From Paucimonas lemoignei (GTDB lineage Bacteria; Pseudomonadota; Gammaproteobacteria; Burkholderiales; Burkholderiaceae_D): a stretch of DNA of 64,000 bases. Location of the stretch: positions 62,001-126,000 of the forward strand of contig NZ_SLZQ01000002.1 in assembly GCF_004342585.1 (NCBI RefSeq). The letters are read 5' to 3'. This document shows, piece after piece, positions 29,228 through 39,132 of the stretch. Both the position numbers and the translations under genes were made by a program. Below the pieces are notes generated by a model, which ran no database searches, was not told where the DNA came from, and saw nothing but the letters and a program-made list of their open reading frames with translations. Each line of letters opens with the position of its first letter. Within the stretch, counting starts at the first letter, position 1.

Positions 29228-29971
29228 ATGGATTTCACCAGCCCTCAGTTCTGGATCGCGCTTTTGCAGATTGTGGCGATCGATATCGTACTGGGTGGCG
29301 ACAATGCCGTCGTGATTGGCCTGGCCTGCCGGCGCTTGCCGGAACGCGAACGCAAGCTCGGTATCCTGTGGGGCATGGCCGGCGCGATCGGTTTGCGTGT
29401 CATCCTGATTTTCTTTGCCGTGAATCTGCTGCAGGTGCCCTTTTTGAAAATCGTTGGTGCTTTCCTGCTGTTCTGGATCGGCATCAAGCTATTGCAGCCG
29501 GAACCCGACGAAGGTGGGCATCACATCGAAGCCGGCACCACGCTGTTTGGCGCGGTCAAGACCATCATCATTGCCGATGCCGTGATGAGCCTGGATAACG
29601 TGATCGCCATCGCCGGCGCGGCGGGCGACCATCTGGTCCTGGTCATCTTCGGCTTGCTGCTGTCGATTCCCATCATCCTGCTTGGCAGCCAGCTGGTCAT
29701 CAAGCTGATGGACCGTTTTCCGGTCGTTGTCATCGCCGGTGGCGCCTTGCTGGGCTGGATTGCGGGCGGCATGCTGGTGTCGGATGTGGCGGTCCATGAC
29801 ACCGTGATGCGCGCATTCCCGCTGGCCAAATGGGTCGCGCCGGCAATCGGCGCCGTCCTGGTGGTGGCGACCGGCAAGGCATTGGCTGGTCGCACCCAAG
29901 CGCAGCGGGCTGCAGCCATGGAGGATTTGGCCCGCGACAGCCGGCCGGACGAGCCGCCGCATGCCTCCTGA
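29228..29971 (+). CDS. TerC-family integral membrane protein (YjbE type)
   Basis: 247 aa, seven or so membrane segments. The TerC signatures are QIVAIDIVLGGDNAVVIGLA and IIADAVMSLDNVIAIAGAA, each with acidic residues inside the membrane that are thought to bind metal. The ATG at 29228 follows GGAAAGGAC and is preferred over an in-frame upstream codon. Relatives act in Mn2+ export or tellurite resistance; no other ter genes are nearby. Confidence 0.9.
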   Translation: MDFTSPQFWIALLQIVAIDIVLGGDNAVVIGLACRRLPERERKLGILWGMAGAIGLRVILIFFAVNLLQVPFLKIVGAFLLFWIGIKLLQPEPDEGGHHIEAGTTLFGAVKTIIIADAVMSLDNVIAIAGAAGDHLVLVIFGLLLSIPIILLGSQLVIKLMDRFPVVVIAGGALLGWIAGGMLVSDVAVHDTVMRAFPLAKWVAPAIGAVLVVATGKALAGRTQAQRAAAMEDLARDSRPDEPPHAS

Positions 29972-30010
29972 TCCCCGATCGAACAGTAAATCACCATAAG
30001 GGAGAGTCCC

Positions 30011-30436
30011 ATGTCCAAAATTCTGATCGCCTGTGATGATTCGCCCGGCTCCTTGCGCGGGCTGGCCTACCTGATCTCGAAAATCCAGGCGGGGCGCGAA
30101 AAAGCCGAGCTGCATATCGTGAATGTCCAGTATCCCTTGCATGGCGGCGTCAGCAGCTTTATCAGCGCCGCACAGATCAAGGAATTGCATCAGGAAGACG
30201 GCGCCAAGGCATTGGCCGGGGCGCGCAAGCTGCTGGATGAAGCCGGCATTCCCTATCAGGCGCATGTCTTTGTCGGCGAGCCGGCCGAAGTCATGGCGCG
30301 TTACGCCAACGAACAGGGATTCGATGAAATCGTCATGGGCACACGTGGACAGAACAAGATTTCCACCATGCTGCTGGGCTCGGTATCCTTGAAATTATTG
30401 AATCTTGCGAAAGTGCCGGTGCTGCTGGTGAAGTGA
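30011..30436 (+). CDS. Universal stress protein UspA family
   Basis: 141 aa single Usp domain. N-terminal KILIACDDSPGSLRGLAYL and the ATP-binding style C-terminal motif GTRGQNKISTMLLGSVSLKL (G-2X-G-9X-G-S type) are clear. It starts 39 bp after the TerC-like gene, with GGGAGAG upstream, so the two are probably co-transcribed. Confidence 0.93.
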   Translation: MSKILIACDDSPGSLRGLAYLISKIQAGREKAELHIVNVQYPLHGGVSSFISAAQIKELHQEDGAKALAGARKLLDEAGIPYQAHVFVGEPAEVMARYANEQGFDEIVMGTRGQNKISTMLLGSVSLKLLNLAKVPVLLVK

Positions 30437-30922
30437 CAGCGGCACGGTGAGTGCACACAAGGGAAAGGTTAAATTTCTTTAAATCAATTTTTTCGTTGGA
30501 TAAATGTCAGCTTGACATGGTAAATAGTTGATGTTTGTCAGATAAAAGGAGAATCGCACTGCTACAGTGTCTGTCCACCGAAGTCGTATGTTAGGCAATA
30601 CGCATACTGAAAACACCAGTAACAAAGTGCATGACATCAAATTTCGGTGAGGAAAAGCGCACCAAGGAGGAGCGAGGTGACAGCAAAAACACAGACGGAT
30701 GCACCGTGTGGCGAGGAGACAGGTGTTCTGAGAATGCCGCTATAAAAGAGGTCCGGGACATCAAAAGATTTGGGCGCGTCGCGAGACGCGCTTTTTTTCT
30801 TTGTGTGCTATCTCATTAAATACCTTGGGCCGCATTCTGAAGTCCGGACATGTTTGTCATGACGATGCCGGATCGGCACGGACGGTTCCGTCCGAACCGG
30901 TTTTGCGCTAAGCTTTGCGGCC
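30437..30922 (+). other. Long intergenic region with a strong terminator; possible small RNA
   Basis: 486 bp. The only clear element is a strong intrinsic terminator at 30774-30798. It lies 338 bp after the uspA stop and points toward ogt, so a transcript of its own may end here. A TTGACA box is at about 30513. The 62-codon frame at 30631-30819 runs through the terminator stem and is not credible. Confidence 0.45.
30774..30798 (+). terminator. Strong intrinsic terminator
   Basis: Perfect 7-bp stem GCGCGTC/GACGCGC with a GCGA tetraloop, followed directly by seven Ts (30792-30798). Confidence 0.92.
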
Positions 30923-31432
30923 ATGACTTCTCCGCAAAACGGCCCGATTTTTTCCGCCATCGTTCCCGCCCCGTTCGGCTTCATCGGCATCCGCAGCGAT
31001 GACCAATACGTGCATGAACTGGTGTATCTGCCGTCTTCGTTTGCGCGCGACGAGCAGGCGCCCTCGAATCGCCCCGCCGAGCTGGCGGCACGCCAGGTCG
31101 AACGCTATTTCAAGCAAGCCGATTTCCGTTTCGATCTTCCCCTGGCCAAGGTCGGCACGGCGTTTCAGCAACGTGTGTGGCAAGCCATCTCCAGCATTCC
31201 GCGCGGCGAAGTGCTGACCTATGGCGCTGTCGCCAAGGCGGTGGGATGCGGGTCGCCGCGCGCCGTCGGCCAGGCCTGCGGCGCCAACTGGTTTCCGCTG
31301 GTGATTCCCTGCCATCGCGTGACGGCCAGTGGCGGCCTGGGCGGCTTTTCCAATCATGACGATGTCACCGGCTTTCATGTCGGCGTCAAGCGTTGGCTCC
31401 TGGCGCATGAAGGCGTCGCCGGTTATCAGTGA
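30923..31432 (+). CDS. ogt: Methylated-DNA-[protein]-cysteine S-methyltransferase
   Basis: 169 aa suicide repair protein for O6-alkylguanine. The active-site motif is VIPCHRVTASGGLGGFS; the helix-turn-helix DNA-binding part includes IPRGEVLTYGAVAKAVG with the Arg finger in GSPRAVGQA. It lacks an Ada regulatory domain. The stop overlaps the xerD GTG start by 4 bp. Confidence 0.95.
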   Translation: MTSPQNGPIFSAIVPAPFGFIGIRSDDQYVHELVYLPSSFARDEQAPSNRPAELAARQVERYFKQADFRFDLPLAKVGTAFQQRVWQAISSIPRGEVLTYGAVAKAVGCGSPRAVGQACGANWFPLVIPCHRVTASGGLGGFSNHDDVTGFHVGVKRWLLAHEGVAGYQ

Positions 31433-32394
31433 ATAAGGCAGTCAAACCCCGCACCCGCACGCCGCGTGCCGTTCCGGCGGCAAGTTCCGCTCCAGGCCTT
31501 GCGGCGGAAGATCAGGCTGCCATCGATGAATTCTGCGACAGCCTGTGGCTGGAGGATGGCCTGGCGAAAAACACGCTGGAAGCGTACCGGCGCGACATGC
31601 GCCTGTTTGCATTATGGTTGCGCGCCGAGCGCAGCAAGCCTGTGCTGCAGGCGCAGGCGGATGACTTGCATGCATATTTCGCCGCTCGTCATGCCGATAC
31701 CAAGGCTACGTCGGCCAATCGGCGCCTGGCGGTATTGAAGCGCTTTTACCAGCTGGCGCTGCGGCAGAAAAAGATCGAGGCCGATCCCTGCCTGCACATG
31801 CAGTCGGCCAAGCAACCGCCGCGTTTTCCCAAGACCTTGTCCGAAGCGCAGGTCGAAGCATTGCTGGCGGCGCCCGATGCCAATACGCCGCTGGGCTTGC
31901 GCGACCGCACCATGCTCGAACTGATGTATGCCAGCGGCTTGCGCGTCTCGGAACTGGTATTGCTCAAGTCGATCGAGGTCGGCATGAATGAAGGCGTCTT
32001 GCGCATCACCGGCAAGGGCAGCAAGACCCGCCTGGTGCCTTTCGGCGAGGAAGCGCGTGCCTGGATCGAGCGATATCTGCGCGAGGCAAGGAGGCAGATT
32101 CTGAATGGCCAGGTTTCCGACGCCCTGTTCGTCACCGCCCGCGGCGGCGCCATGACCCGGCAAATGTTCTGGACGCTGATAAAAAAACACGCGGCCAAGG
32201 CAGGCATCCATGCACCCTTGTCGCCGCATACGCTGCGCCATGCCTTTGCCACGCATTTGCTCAATCATGGCGCCGACCTGCGCGTGGTGCAGCTGTTGCT
32301 GGGGCATGCCGATATCTCGACGACGCAAATCTATACGCACGTGGCGCGCGAGCGCCTGAAGCAATTGCATGCGCAGCATCATCCGCGCGGGTGA
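31429..32394 (+). CDS. xerD: Site-specific tyrosine recombinase XerD
   Basis: 321 aa with a GTG start coupled to the ogt stop. The N-terminal SAM-like DNA-binding domain has LAKNTLEAYRRDMRLFALWL. Catalytic residues: Arg in YASGLRVSELVLL, Lys in TGKGSKTRLVPF, HxxR in SPHTLRHAFATHLLNHGADL, His in LLGHADISTTQIYTH and the Tyr nucleophile in that same segment. It has a basic N-terminal extension of about 25 residues. XerD is favoured over XerC because of the single-gene context; xerC would be elsewhere. Confidence 0.92.
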   Translation: MNKAVKPRTRTPRAVPAASSAPGLAAEDQAAIDEFCDSLWLEDGLAKNTLEAYRRDMRLFALWLRAERSKPVLQAQADDLHAYFAARHADTKATSANRRLAVLKRFYQLALRQKKIEADPCLHMQSAKQPPRFPKTLSEAQVEALLAAPDANTPLGLRDRTMLELMYASGLRVSELVLLKSIEVGMNEGVLRITGKGSKTRLVPFGEEARAWIERYLREARRQILNGQVSDALFVTARGGAMTRQMFWTLIKKHAAKAGIHAPLSPHTLRHAFATHLLNHGADLRVVQLLLGHADISTTQIYTHVARERLKQLHAQHHPRG

Positions 32395-32450
32395 ATGGCA
32401 GCCGGCGTCAAGCGAACTGCGAAGTGAAAGGCAAGTGAGGAGCAGGGGTC

Positions 32451-33470
32451 TCAGGGAAAGGCATCGCCCAAGGGGCCAGTGCCGGCATCGCTTGCGGCGG
32501 TATCGTGCAAAATCAGGCGCACCACCACGGCGCCATGGTCCGAGGCTTGCGGGTCATGCAGGTGGATATGATCGTTCACGTATGCCACTTCCGAGATCGT
32601 GCCTAAGGCTTCTGGCCATTCCGGATGGAATTCCTTGGACACCAGCACGTGGTCGATCGTATGGAAGACGCCTTCGTGCAGGTGACTGTAGCCGACGTCA
32701 CGCGAAAAATCACGTAGCTCCTGGATGTGGTAGCTGTCGAACAGGCGCAGGCCGAAGTCTTCCGGATCGAGCTGCGGCCTTCCCACGCCCATCACCAGTT
32801 GCGTGGTGACCGACTCGGCAATGTCATTGAAATCGCCCATGACCATCAGCGGCACATGATCATCGTCGCGCATCAAGCCGTCGAGCACATGGCGCAGCCC
32901 CACCGCTTCGATGCCGCGCCGATACAGCGAACGCAGCGACGCCAGGTCATACAGCCCCGGGTCCAGGATATCTTCGCCATCGAGATAGTCCGGCCGCTTG
33001 GACTTCAGATGCACCACCAGAATATTTACCTTCAATTCCGGAGTCAGTTGCACCGGCACATGCAAGAGCGGACGGGTAAAGCGCGTCAGCGGCAGGCTTT
33101 GCGGGCCCAGGCTGGCGAGCACGGCGGGCGGCAGGCCGTGATACGACGCGGGGGGCGCGGCAAACGGCAGGCGCGACACCAGGGCGACGCTGGGAGTCAA
33201 CGGTTCAATGGCGGGGTCCGGATCGAAGCCGGCATGATGTGCTTCGCGGTAATGACGCGTGCGTACCAGGACGTCGCGCAATGCCGATTGCGAAAAAATT
33301 TCCTGAAAGGCGATGACATCGGCATCGATCTCATCGATCTTGCGTGCCAGCCAGTTCAGCTTCGCTTCATACTCTTCCGGGGTATAGGGCGGCACATTGT
33401 CGTAAAAACTCACGCCTGGCAGTGCCAGATTGCATACATTGAAGGTCGCAAAGCGGATTTCTTGTTGCAT
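32451..33470 (-). CDS. Endonuclease/exonuclease/phosphatase-family protein
   Basis: 339 aa. The frame is open far upstream, but homology begins at the Met at 33470 (QEIRFATFNVCNLALPG). EEP-fold motifs: Asn in FNVCNL, Glu in DVIAFQEIFS, VMGDFNDIAESV, and the C-terminal DPQASDHGAVVVRLIL with the catalytic Asp-His. The substrate could be DNA, a phosphoinositide-type phosphoester or another phosphodiester; sequence alone does not say. Confidence 0.88.
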   Translation of the reverse strand: MQQEIRFATFNVCNLALPGVSFYDNVPPYTPEEYEAKLNWLARKIDEIDADVIAFQEIFSQSALRDVLVRTRHYREAHHAGFDPDPAIEPLTPSVALVSRLPFAAPPASYHGLPPAVLASLGPQSLPLTRFTRPLLHVPVQLTPELKVNILVVHLKSKRPDYLDGEDILDPGLYDLASLRSLYRRGIEAVGLRHVLDGLMRDDDHVPLMVMGDFNDIAESVTTQLVMGVGRPQLDPEDFGLRLFDSYHIQELRDFSRDVGYSHLHEGVFHTIDHVLVSKEFHPEWPEALGTISEVAYVNDHIHLHDPQASDHGAVVVRLILHDTAASDAGTGPLGDAFP

Positions 33471-33515
33471 AATAAGCCCCGGTTTCAATCTGCGAACAGG
33501 TTTAGCGTAACACGC

Positions 33516-34007
33516 ATGGCTAAAAAAGAGCACGTTTCCGAAACGCCGGCAACGCAATTTCTGCGCCGGCACGGCATCGCCTTCACTGAACATCCGTATA
33601 CCTATGAAGAGCATGGCGGCACCGCGGTGTCGTCGCGCGAACTGGGGGTGGAGGAGCATAGCGTCGTCAAGACGCTGGTGATGCAGGACGATGCGGCCAA
33701 GCCGCTGATCGTGCTGATGCATGGCGATTGCAAGGTTTCGACAAAGAACCTGGCGCGACAGATCGGCTGCAAATCGGTCGAGCCTTGCAAGCCGGAAGTG
33801 GCCAATCGCCATTCCGGTTATCTGGTGGGCGGCACGTCGCCGTTCGGTACGCGCAAGACCATGCCGGTCTATGTCGAGGAAAGCATTCTTGGACTGGACA
33901 AGATTTACATCAACGGCGGACGGCGCGGCTATCTGGTCGGCATCGATCCGAAAGTGCTGGTGACAAGCTTGCAAGCCACGCCGGTGAATTGTGCGCTGGC
34001 GGATTGA
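33516..34007 (+). CDS. ybaK: Cys-tRNA(Pro)/Cys-tRNA(Cys) deacylase YbaK/EbsC
   Basis: 163 aa, normal length. It contains EEHSVVKTLVMQDDAAKPLI with the family Lys, and GYLVGGTSPFGTRKTMPVY with the GGxSPxG motif. YbaK clears Cys-tRNA(Pro) in trans. The ATG at 33516 is used; an upstream open frame overlaps the divergent nuclease gene and is not coding. Divergent from the EEP gene with 45 bp between starts. Confidence 0.95.
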   Translation: MAKKEHVSETPATQFLRRHGIAFTEHPYTYEEHGGTAVSSRELGVEEHSVVKTLVMQDDAAKPLIVLMHGDCKVSTKNLARQIGCKSVEPCKPEVANRHSGYLVGGTSPFGTRKTMPVYVEESILGLDKIYINGGRRGYLVGIDPKVLVTSLQATPVNCALAD

Positions 34008-34044
34008 GTAGTTACAACTATACATACAGCTTCAAGGGGAAAGA

Positions 34045-34656
34045 ATGATTTATTTGGCATTTGCGCTGGCGGCTTACCTGATTGGCTCGCTGTCGTTTGC
34101 GGTGGTGGTCAGCCGCGTGTTTGGCCTGGCCGATCCGCGCACGTATGGCTCGAAAAATCCGGGGGCGACCAATGTGCTACGCAGCGGTAACAAGGCCGCT
34201 GCCGCGCTGACGCTTGCCGGTGATTGCTTCAAGGGATGGCTGGCGGTGTGGCTGGCGCAGAAAATCGGTCCGCAGTACGGTCTCGATGAAGCCGGTGTGG
34301 CGCTGGTGGCGATCTTCGTATTCATCGGCCATCTGTGGCCAGTGTTTTTCAAATTCGTCGGTGGCAAAGGCGTGGCGACGGCGCTCGGTGTTTTATTGGG
34401 CGTGAATGGCTGGCTGGGCCTGGCGACGCTGGTGACCTGGCTGGTGATTGCGTATGCCTTCCGCTACTCCTCGCTGGCGGCGCTGGTGGCGGCAGTGTTT
34501 GCGCCGTTCTATTACGGCCTGCTGTTTGGCACGGATGAAATCCTGCTGGCGATACTGGTCATGAGCGCATTGCTGGTTTACCGGCATCGCGCCAATATCG
34601 GCAATCTCCTGGCCGGCAAGGAAAGCCGCATCGGCAGCAAGAAAAAAGCAGGCTGA
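34045..34656 (+). CDS. plsY: Glycerol-3-phosphate acyltransferase PlsY
   Basis: 203 aa, five membrane segments. The acyl-phosphate and G3P binding loops are [35 protein letters not shown] and [20 protein letters not shown]. First step of phospholipid synthesis. RBS AGGGG lies ahead of the ATG. In many bacteria plsY is near tsaD; here the antiporter gene separates them. Confidence 0.96.
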   Translation: MIYLAFALAAYLIGSLSFAVVVSRVFGLADPRTYGSKNPGATNVLRSGNKAAAALTLAGDCFKGWLAVWLAQKIGPQYGLDEAGVALVAIFVFIGHLWPVFFKFVGGKGVATALGVLLGVNGWLGLATLVTWLVIAYAFRYSSLAALVAAVFAPFYYGLLFGTDEILLAILVMSALLVYRHRANIGNLLAGKESRIGSKKKAG

Positions 34657-34696
34657 AAAAATAGCCTGCAGCCGGCATTGCCAGCAACCATAAAAA

Positions 34697-34725
34697 AAAC
34701 GGGGCGGATACATTCCGCCCCGTTT
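34697..34725. terminator. Bidirectional terminator between plsY and antiporter gene
   Basis: Perfect 12-bp stem AAACGGGGCGGA/TCCGCCCCGTTT with a 5-nt loop. On the minus strand it is followed by a run of Ts (complement of the A-tract at 34692-34699). It lies between convergent genes. Confidence 0.92.
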
Positions 34726-34752
34726 GCATTTGACTCGTGCTGCGTCAGCCTG

Positions 34753-36015
34753 CTACAGCAACAGGAAGCAGAGCATGGCGACCACCGTCGGCGTGAGGGC
34801 GGCGGCGAACAGGCCGAGCGGGCTGATGGATTCCTCATCGAAGCTGCCCTTGAGAATCGCAAAGCCAGCCGGATTGGGCGCATTGGCAATCACGGTCAAG
34901 CCGCCGCCGGTGACGGCGCCTGCCACCAGGGCGTATTTGGCCGTATCCGAAATGCCTTCCACCAGCGAGCCGAGGTAGGTCAGCGCCGCATTATCGGTAA
35001 TCGCCGTAAGAGCCGTGGCGCCGAAATACAGCACGGTCGCATCCATGCCGGCCAGGAGCGGTTGCAGCCACCACTTCTGTTCGCCACCGAGGATGACGAG
35101 GCCCGCCAGGAAGAACGCCACCATCAAGCCTTCGCGCAGCATCAGCGGATCCTGATATTTATGGTAAGCCTCGGTAAAGCCCAGGAAAAACAGGAAGAGG
35201 CCAAAGAAAACGACCGGGTGATGATTGAAATACACCACGCCAAGCAGGAATAGCACGTGGATGGCGACCACCAGGAACGGCATGCCATCCTTATTGTTTT
35301 CTGTAGCAGGCGTTTGCAGCGCCGACAACTCGCGGCGGAACAGCAGGGCGGCGCCGATGGCATTGATGCCGACCGCCAGTGCCGCCTTCCAGCCAAACAT
35401 GCTGAGCATGAAGGGCAAGTCCCAGCCCCACTTGGCCGCCACCATCAGCACCGGAGGCGCGGCATAGGGCGTGAGCACGCCGCCGATCGAGACATTCACC
35501 AGCAGCACGCCCAGGGTGACATACTTGAGGCGTTGCGAAATCGGCTGGCTGTAATAGCGGTCGCGCAGCAATAGCGCAGCCAGGGTCATGGCGGCCGGTT
35601 CGGTGATGAAAGAACCCAGCAGCGGCACCACGCTCAGGCAGGTCAGGTAATAGGCGACGGGCGCTGCCAAGGGCAGGACCGCGGAAATCCAGTCGACCAG
35701 GCGCTTGGCCAGATACAGGATCGGACGGGTGCCGGCCATCACCAGGATCACGAACACGAACAGCGGTTCGGTCAGGTTTTGCTGCTCCAGGTAGTCGATG
35801 GCGGTGTGCATGTCGGCCGTGACCGCCATGAACAGGATCAGTATCATCGCCCAGAAGCCAAAGACCGCTTCGACTTCGCCCAGCAGGTGAAACAGCCCGG
35901 CATGTCGCGGATGCGTATGCGACAGGTGGTCGAAGAACTTGGTGGAAAAGGTGTGCAATACCGCCAGCGCAAAAATGGTGGCGCCGGCATACTGGATCAA
36001 TTGGGAAGTCGGCAT
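34753..36015 (-). CDS. Putative Na+/H+ antiporter
   Basis: 420 aa with about 11-12 hydrophobic segments. It resembles the Na_H_antiport_2 (PF07399-type) family: GATIFALAVLHTFSTKFFDHL at the start (in part), FITEPAAMTLAALLLRDRYY in the middle with a conserved acidic residue, and GGLTVIANAPNPAGFAIL with an unwound-helix-like motif near the end. Transport specificity is inferred from the family only. Confidence 0.82.
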   Translation of the reverse strand: MPTSQLIQYAGATIFALAVLHTFSTKFFDHLSHTHPRHAGLFHLLGEVEAVFGFWAMILILFMAVTADMHTAIDYLEQQNLTEPLFVFVILVMAGTRPILYLAKRLVDWISAVLPLAAPVAYYLTCLSVVPLLGSFITEPAAMTLAALLLRDRYYSQPISQRLKYVTLGVLLVNVSIGGVLTPYAAPPVLMVAAKWGWDLPFMLSMFGWKAALAVGINAIGAALLFRRELSALQTPATENNKDGMPFLVVAIHVLFLLGVVYFNHHPVVFFGLFLFFLGFTEAYHKYQDPLMLREGLMVAFFLAGLVILGGEQKWWLQPLLAGMDATVLYFGATALTAITDNAALTYLGSLVEGISDTAKYALVAGAVTGGGLTVIANAPNPAGFAILKGSFDEESISPLGLFAAALTPTVVAMLCFLLL

Positions 36016-36174
36016 GGAAGTACTCTGAAATGCAAGGCTGACATTTTCCCATATATACAGACATTTCTATACACAGGGGCAATCCGGGTGCAATTGCCGC
36101 TGCCGTTTTGCCGGAGGCGCGGTGACGAAAGCTTGGTCATGAAAGCGTGCTTGTCGAAGCTTGGCTGTCAACAC

Positions 36175-37203
36175 TCAAGCGGCAGGCAGTTCTTCCAGCG
36201 GCCAGCGCGGCCGCACTCCGAACGAATAGTCGCGCGTGGCCGCGTCAGGATTGCGCATCAAGCGCTGGGCGCCGGCAAAGGCAATCATGGCGCCATTATC
36301 GGTACAGAATTGCAGCTCGGGATAGAACACGCGGAAGCGCCGTTTTTGCGCCGCTGCGTTGAGGGCCGCGCGCAGTTGCGCATTGGCACCGACGCCGCCG
36401 GCGATCACCAGTCGCTTCAAGCCGGTCTGCTTGAGCGCATCGACACATTTGGCCACCAGCACGTCAACGATGGCATCGACGAAGGCGCGGGCGATGTTCG
36501 CCTTGTCCTGTTCGCAGATATTGGCCGGATGCTTTTTCACCAGGGTCAGCACGGCGGTCTTCAGGCCGGAAAAGCTGAAATCCAGATTTTTCGAATGCAG
36601 CATCGGCCGCGGCAGCTTGTAGGCATTGGGGTCGCCAAACTCCGCCAGCCGCGAAATCGCCGGTCCGCCCGGGTAACCCAGGCCCAGCAGCTTGGCCGAC
36701 TTGTCGAAGGCTTCGCCGGCGGCGTCATCCATGGTTTCGCCCAGCAGCGTATAGCGGCCGACGCCATCCACCCGCATCAGTTGCGTGTGGCCGCCCGAGA
36801 CCAGCAGGGCGATGAAGGGAAATTCCGGCGGATCTTTTGCCAGGAGCGGTGACAGTAAATGTCCTTCCAGATGGTGCACGCCCAGCACCGGCTTGTCTAA
36901 TGCCAGTCCCAGGCCGCAGGCCACCGAGGCGCCGACCAGCAATGCGCCGGCCAGGCCAGGGCCCTGGGTATAGGCGATGGCATCGATGGCCGACAATGGC
37001 GAGCCGCTTTGTTCCAGCACTTGCTGCAAAAGTGGCAAGGCGCGGCGGATGTGGTCGCGCGAAGCCAGCTCCGGCACTACGCCGCCATACGCTTCATGCA
37101 TCGCCACCTGCGAGTGCAGGGCGTGGCCAAGCAGGCCGCCTTGCGTATCGTACAAGGCAACGCCGGTTTCGTCACAGGAGGATTCGATGCCAAGGACAAG
37201 CAT
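36175..37203 (-). CDS. tsaD: tRNA N6-adenosine threonylcarbamoyltransferase TsaD
   Basis: 342 aa ASKHA-fold catalytic subunit of t6A37 synthesis; its partner TsaE is encoded at 17085. The ATG at 37203 begins [17 protein letters not shown]; the frame is open 24 codons further but that lead is atypical. Metal-binding motif [13 protein letters not shown]; nucleotide-binding VSGGHTQLM and [12 protein letters not shown]. It is separated from rpsU-dnaG-rpoD, its common neighbours, by the nitrate module. Confidence 0.97.
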   Translation of the reverse strand: MLVLGIESSCDETGVALYDTQGGLLGHALHSQVAMHEAYGGVVPELASRDHIRRALPLLQQVLEQSGSPLSAIDAIAYTQGPGLAGALLVGASVACGLGLALDKPVLGVHHLEGHLLSPLLAKDPPEFPFIALLVSGGHTQLMRVDGVGRYTLLGETMDDAAGEAFDKSAKLLGLGYPGGPAISRLAEFGDPNAYKLPRPMLHSKNLDFSFSGLKTAVLTLVKKHPANICEQDKANIARAFVDAIVDVLVAKCVDALKQTGLKRLVIAGGVGANAQLRAALNAAAQKRRFRVFYPELQFCTDNGAMIAFAGAQRLMRNPDAATRDYSFGVRPRWPLEELPAA

Positions 37204-37362
37204 GGGAAGAGCAGCTGGGAAGGAGGCGGCTGGTGGTGTGGAACAAGCCGAGATTGTAACGTATTCCGCCGTCACTGGCCCGGCACGGAAACGCTTGAAG
37301 AGGAAATGGCATGGTCCGGCGGCGCTGGGCGCGACGTCGGACCATGCCGGGGAATGCGCCGC

Positions 37363-38211
<849 letters not shown>

Positions 38212-38222
38212 GATGATCTCCT

Positions 38223-39092
38223 TCAGCCGGCGGAAGTGCCCCGTGTAATCTTCTTGCCGATCCAGGCAACGATACGGTCAAGCGTGAAACCGACCAGGCC
38301 CACATACACCAGGGCGAGGATGATGTCGGAAATGCGGGACGAATTCCATGCATCCCAGATAAAGAACCCGATGCCGACGCCGCCGATCAGCATTTCCGCC
38401 GCGATGATCGCCAGCCAGGACAAGCCGACGCCGATGCGCAGTCCGGAGAAGATGTACGGCGCGGCGGCCGGCAGCATGATCTTGCCGAAGTACTCGACGC
38501 CGTTCAGGCGAACCACGCGGGCAACGTTGCGGTAATCTTCGGGAATGTTGCGAATGCCAACCGAGGTATTGATGATGATCGGCCAGATCGAAGTAATGAA
38601 AATCACAAAGATGGCCGACGGATTGCCGTCGCGGAAACCGGCCAGCGAAATCGGCAGCCATGCCAGCGGCGGCACCGTGCGCAGCACCTGGAACAATGGG
38701 TCGAGGCCGCGCAGCGCCCAGGTCGACTGGCCGACCAGTACGCCAAGGCCGACGCCGACCACAACCGCCAGGGTATAACCGTAGGCGACGCGCTGCAGGC
38801 TGGCCAGGATTTGCCAGGCCAGCCCGACGTCGTTGCCGCCATTGTTAAAGAACGGATCCACGATCAGCTCCCAGGTGTCATTCACCACCTGGCTCGGGCT
38901 GGGCAGGGCGGCGCCGGGACGCGAGCCCAGAATTTGCCAGATGAGGATCAGCAAACCGATGATGACAATCGGCGGCACCACTCGCGAGAGGAAGGTGCGG
39001 CCCGCCGACACAAGCGACGCTTGCCATGCCGGCGCGGTTCGCATTGCCGCCGTCGCAAGGGGGATCGGCGCGATGGTTTCAGAGTTACTCAT
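38223..39092 (-). CDS. nrtB: Nitrate ABC transporter permease (NrtB/NasE)
   Basis: 289 aa BPD_transp_1 permease, about six membrane segments. NrtB-type motifs: FQVLRTVPPLAWLPISLAGF and the EAA-like loop GVEYFGKIMLPAAAPYIFSG, followed by GLRIGVGLSWLAIIAAEML. It sits 40 bp after nrtA and 11 bp before nrtD. Confidence 0.94.
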   Translation of the reverse strand: MSNSETIAPIPLATAAMRTAPAWQASLVSAGRTFLSRVVPPIVIIGLLILIWQILGSRPGAALPSPSQVVNDTWELIVDPFFNNGGNDVGLAWQILASLQRVAYGYTLAVVVGVGLGVLVGQSTWALRGLDPLFQVLRTVPPLAWLPISLAGFRDGNPSAIFVIFITSIWPIIINTSVGIRNIPEDYRNVARVVRLNGVEYFGKIMLPAAAPYIFSGLRIGVGLSWLAIIAAEMLIGGVGIGFFIWDAWNSSRISDIILALVYVGLVGFTLDRIVAWIGKKITRGTSAG

Positions 39093-39132
39093 GGAATTCT
39101 CCTGTGGTTCAAAACGTGGTCCGCTCCGGTGC

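Noticed and set aside
30631-30819. 62-codon ORF in the intergenic region
   Set aside because: It reads through the stem and T-tract of a strong terminator and matches nothing.
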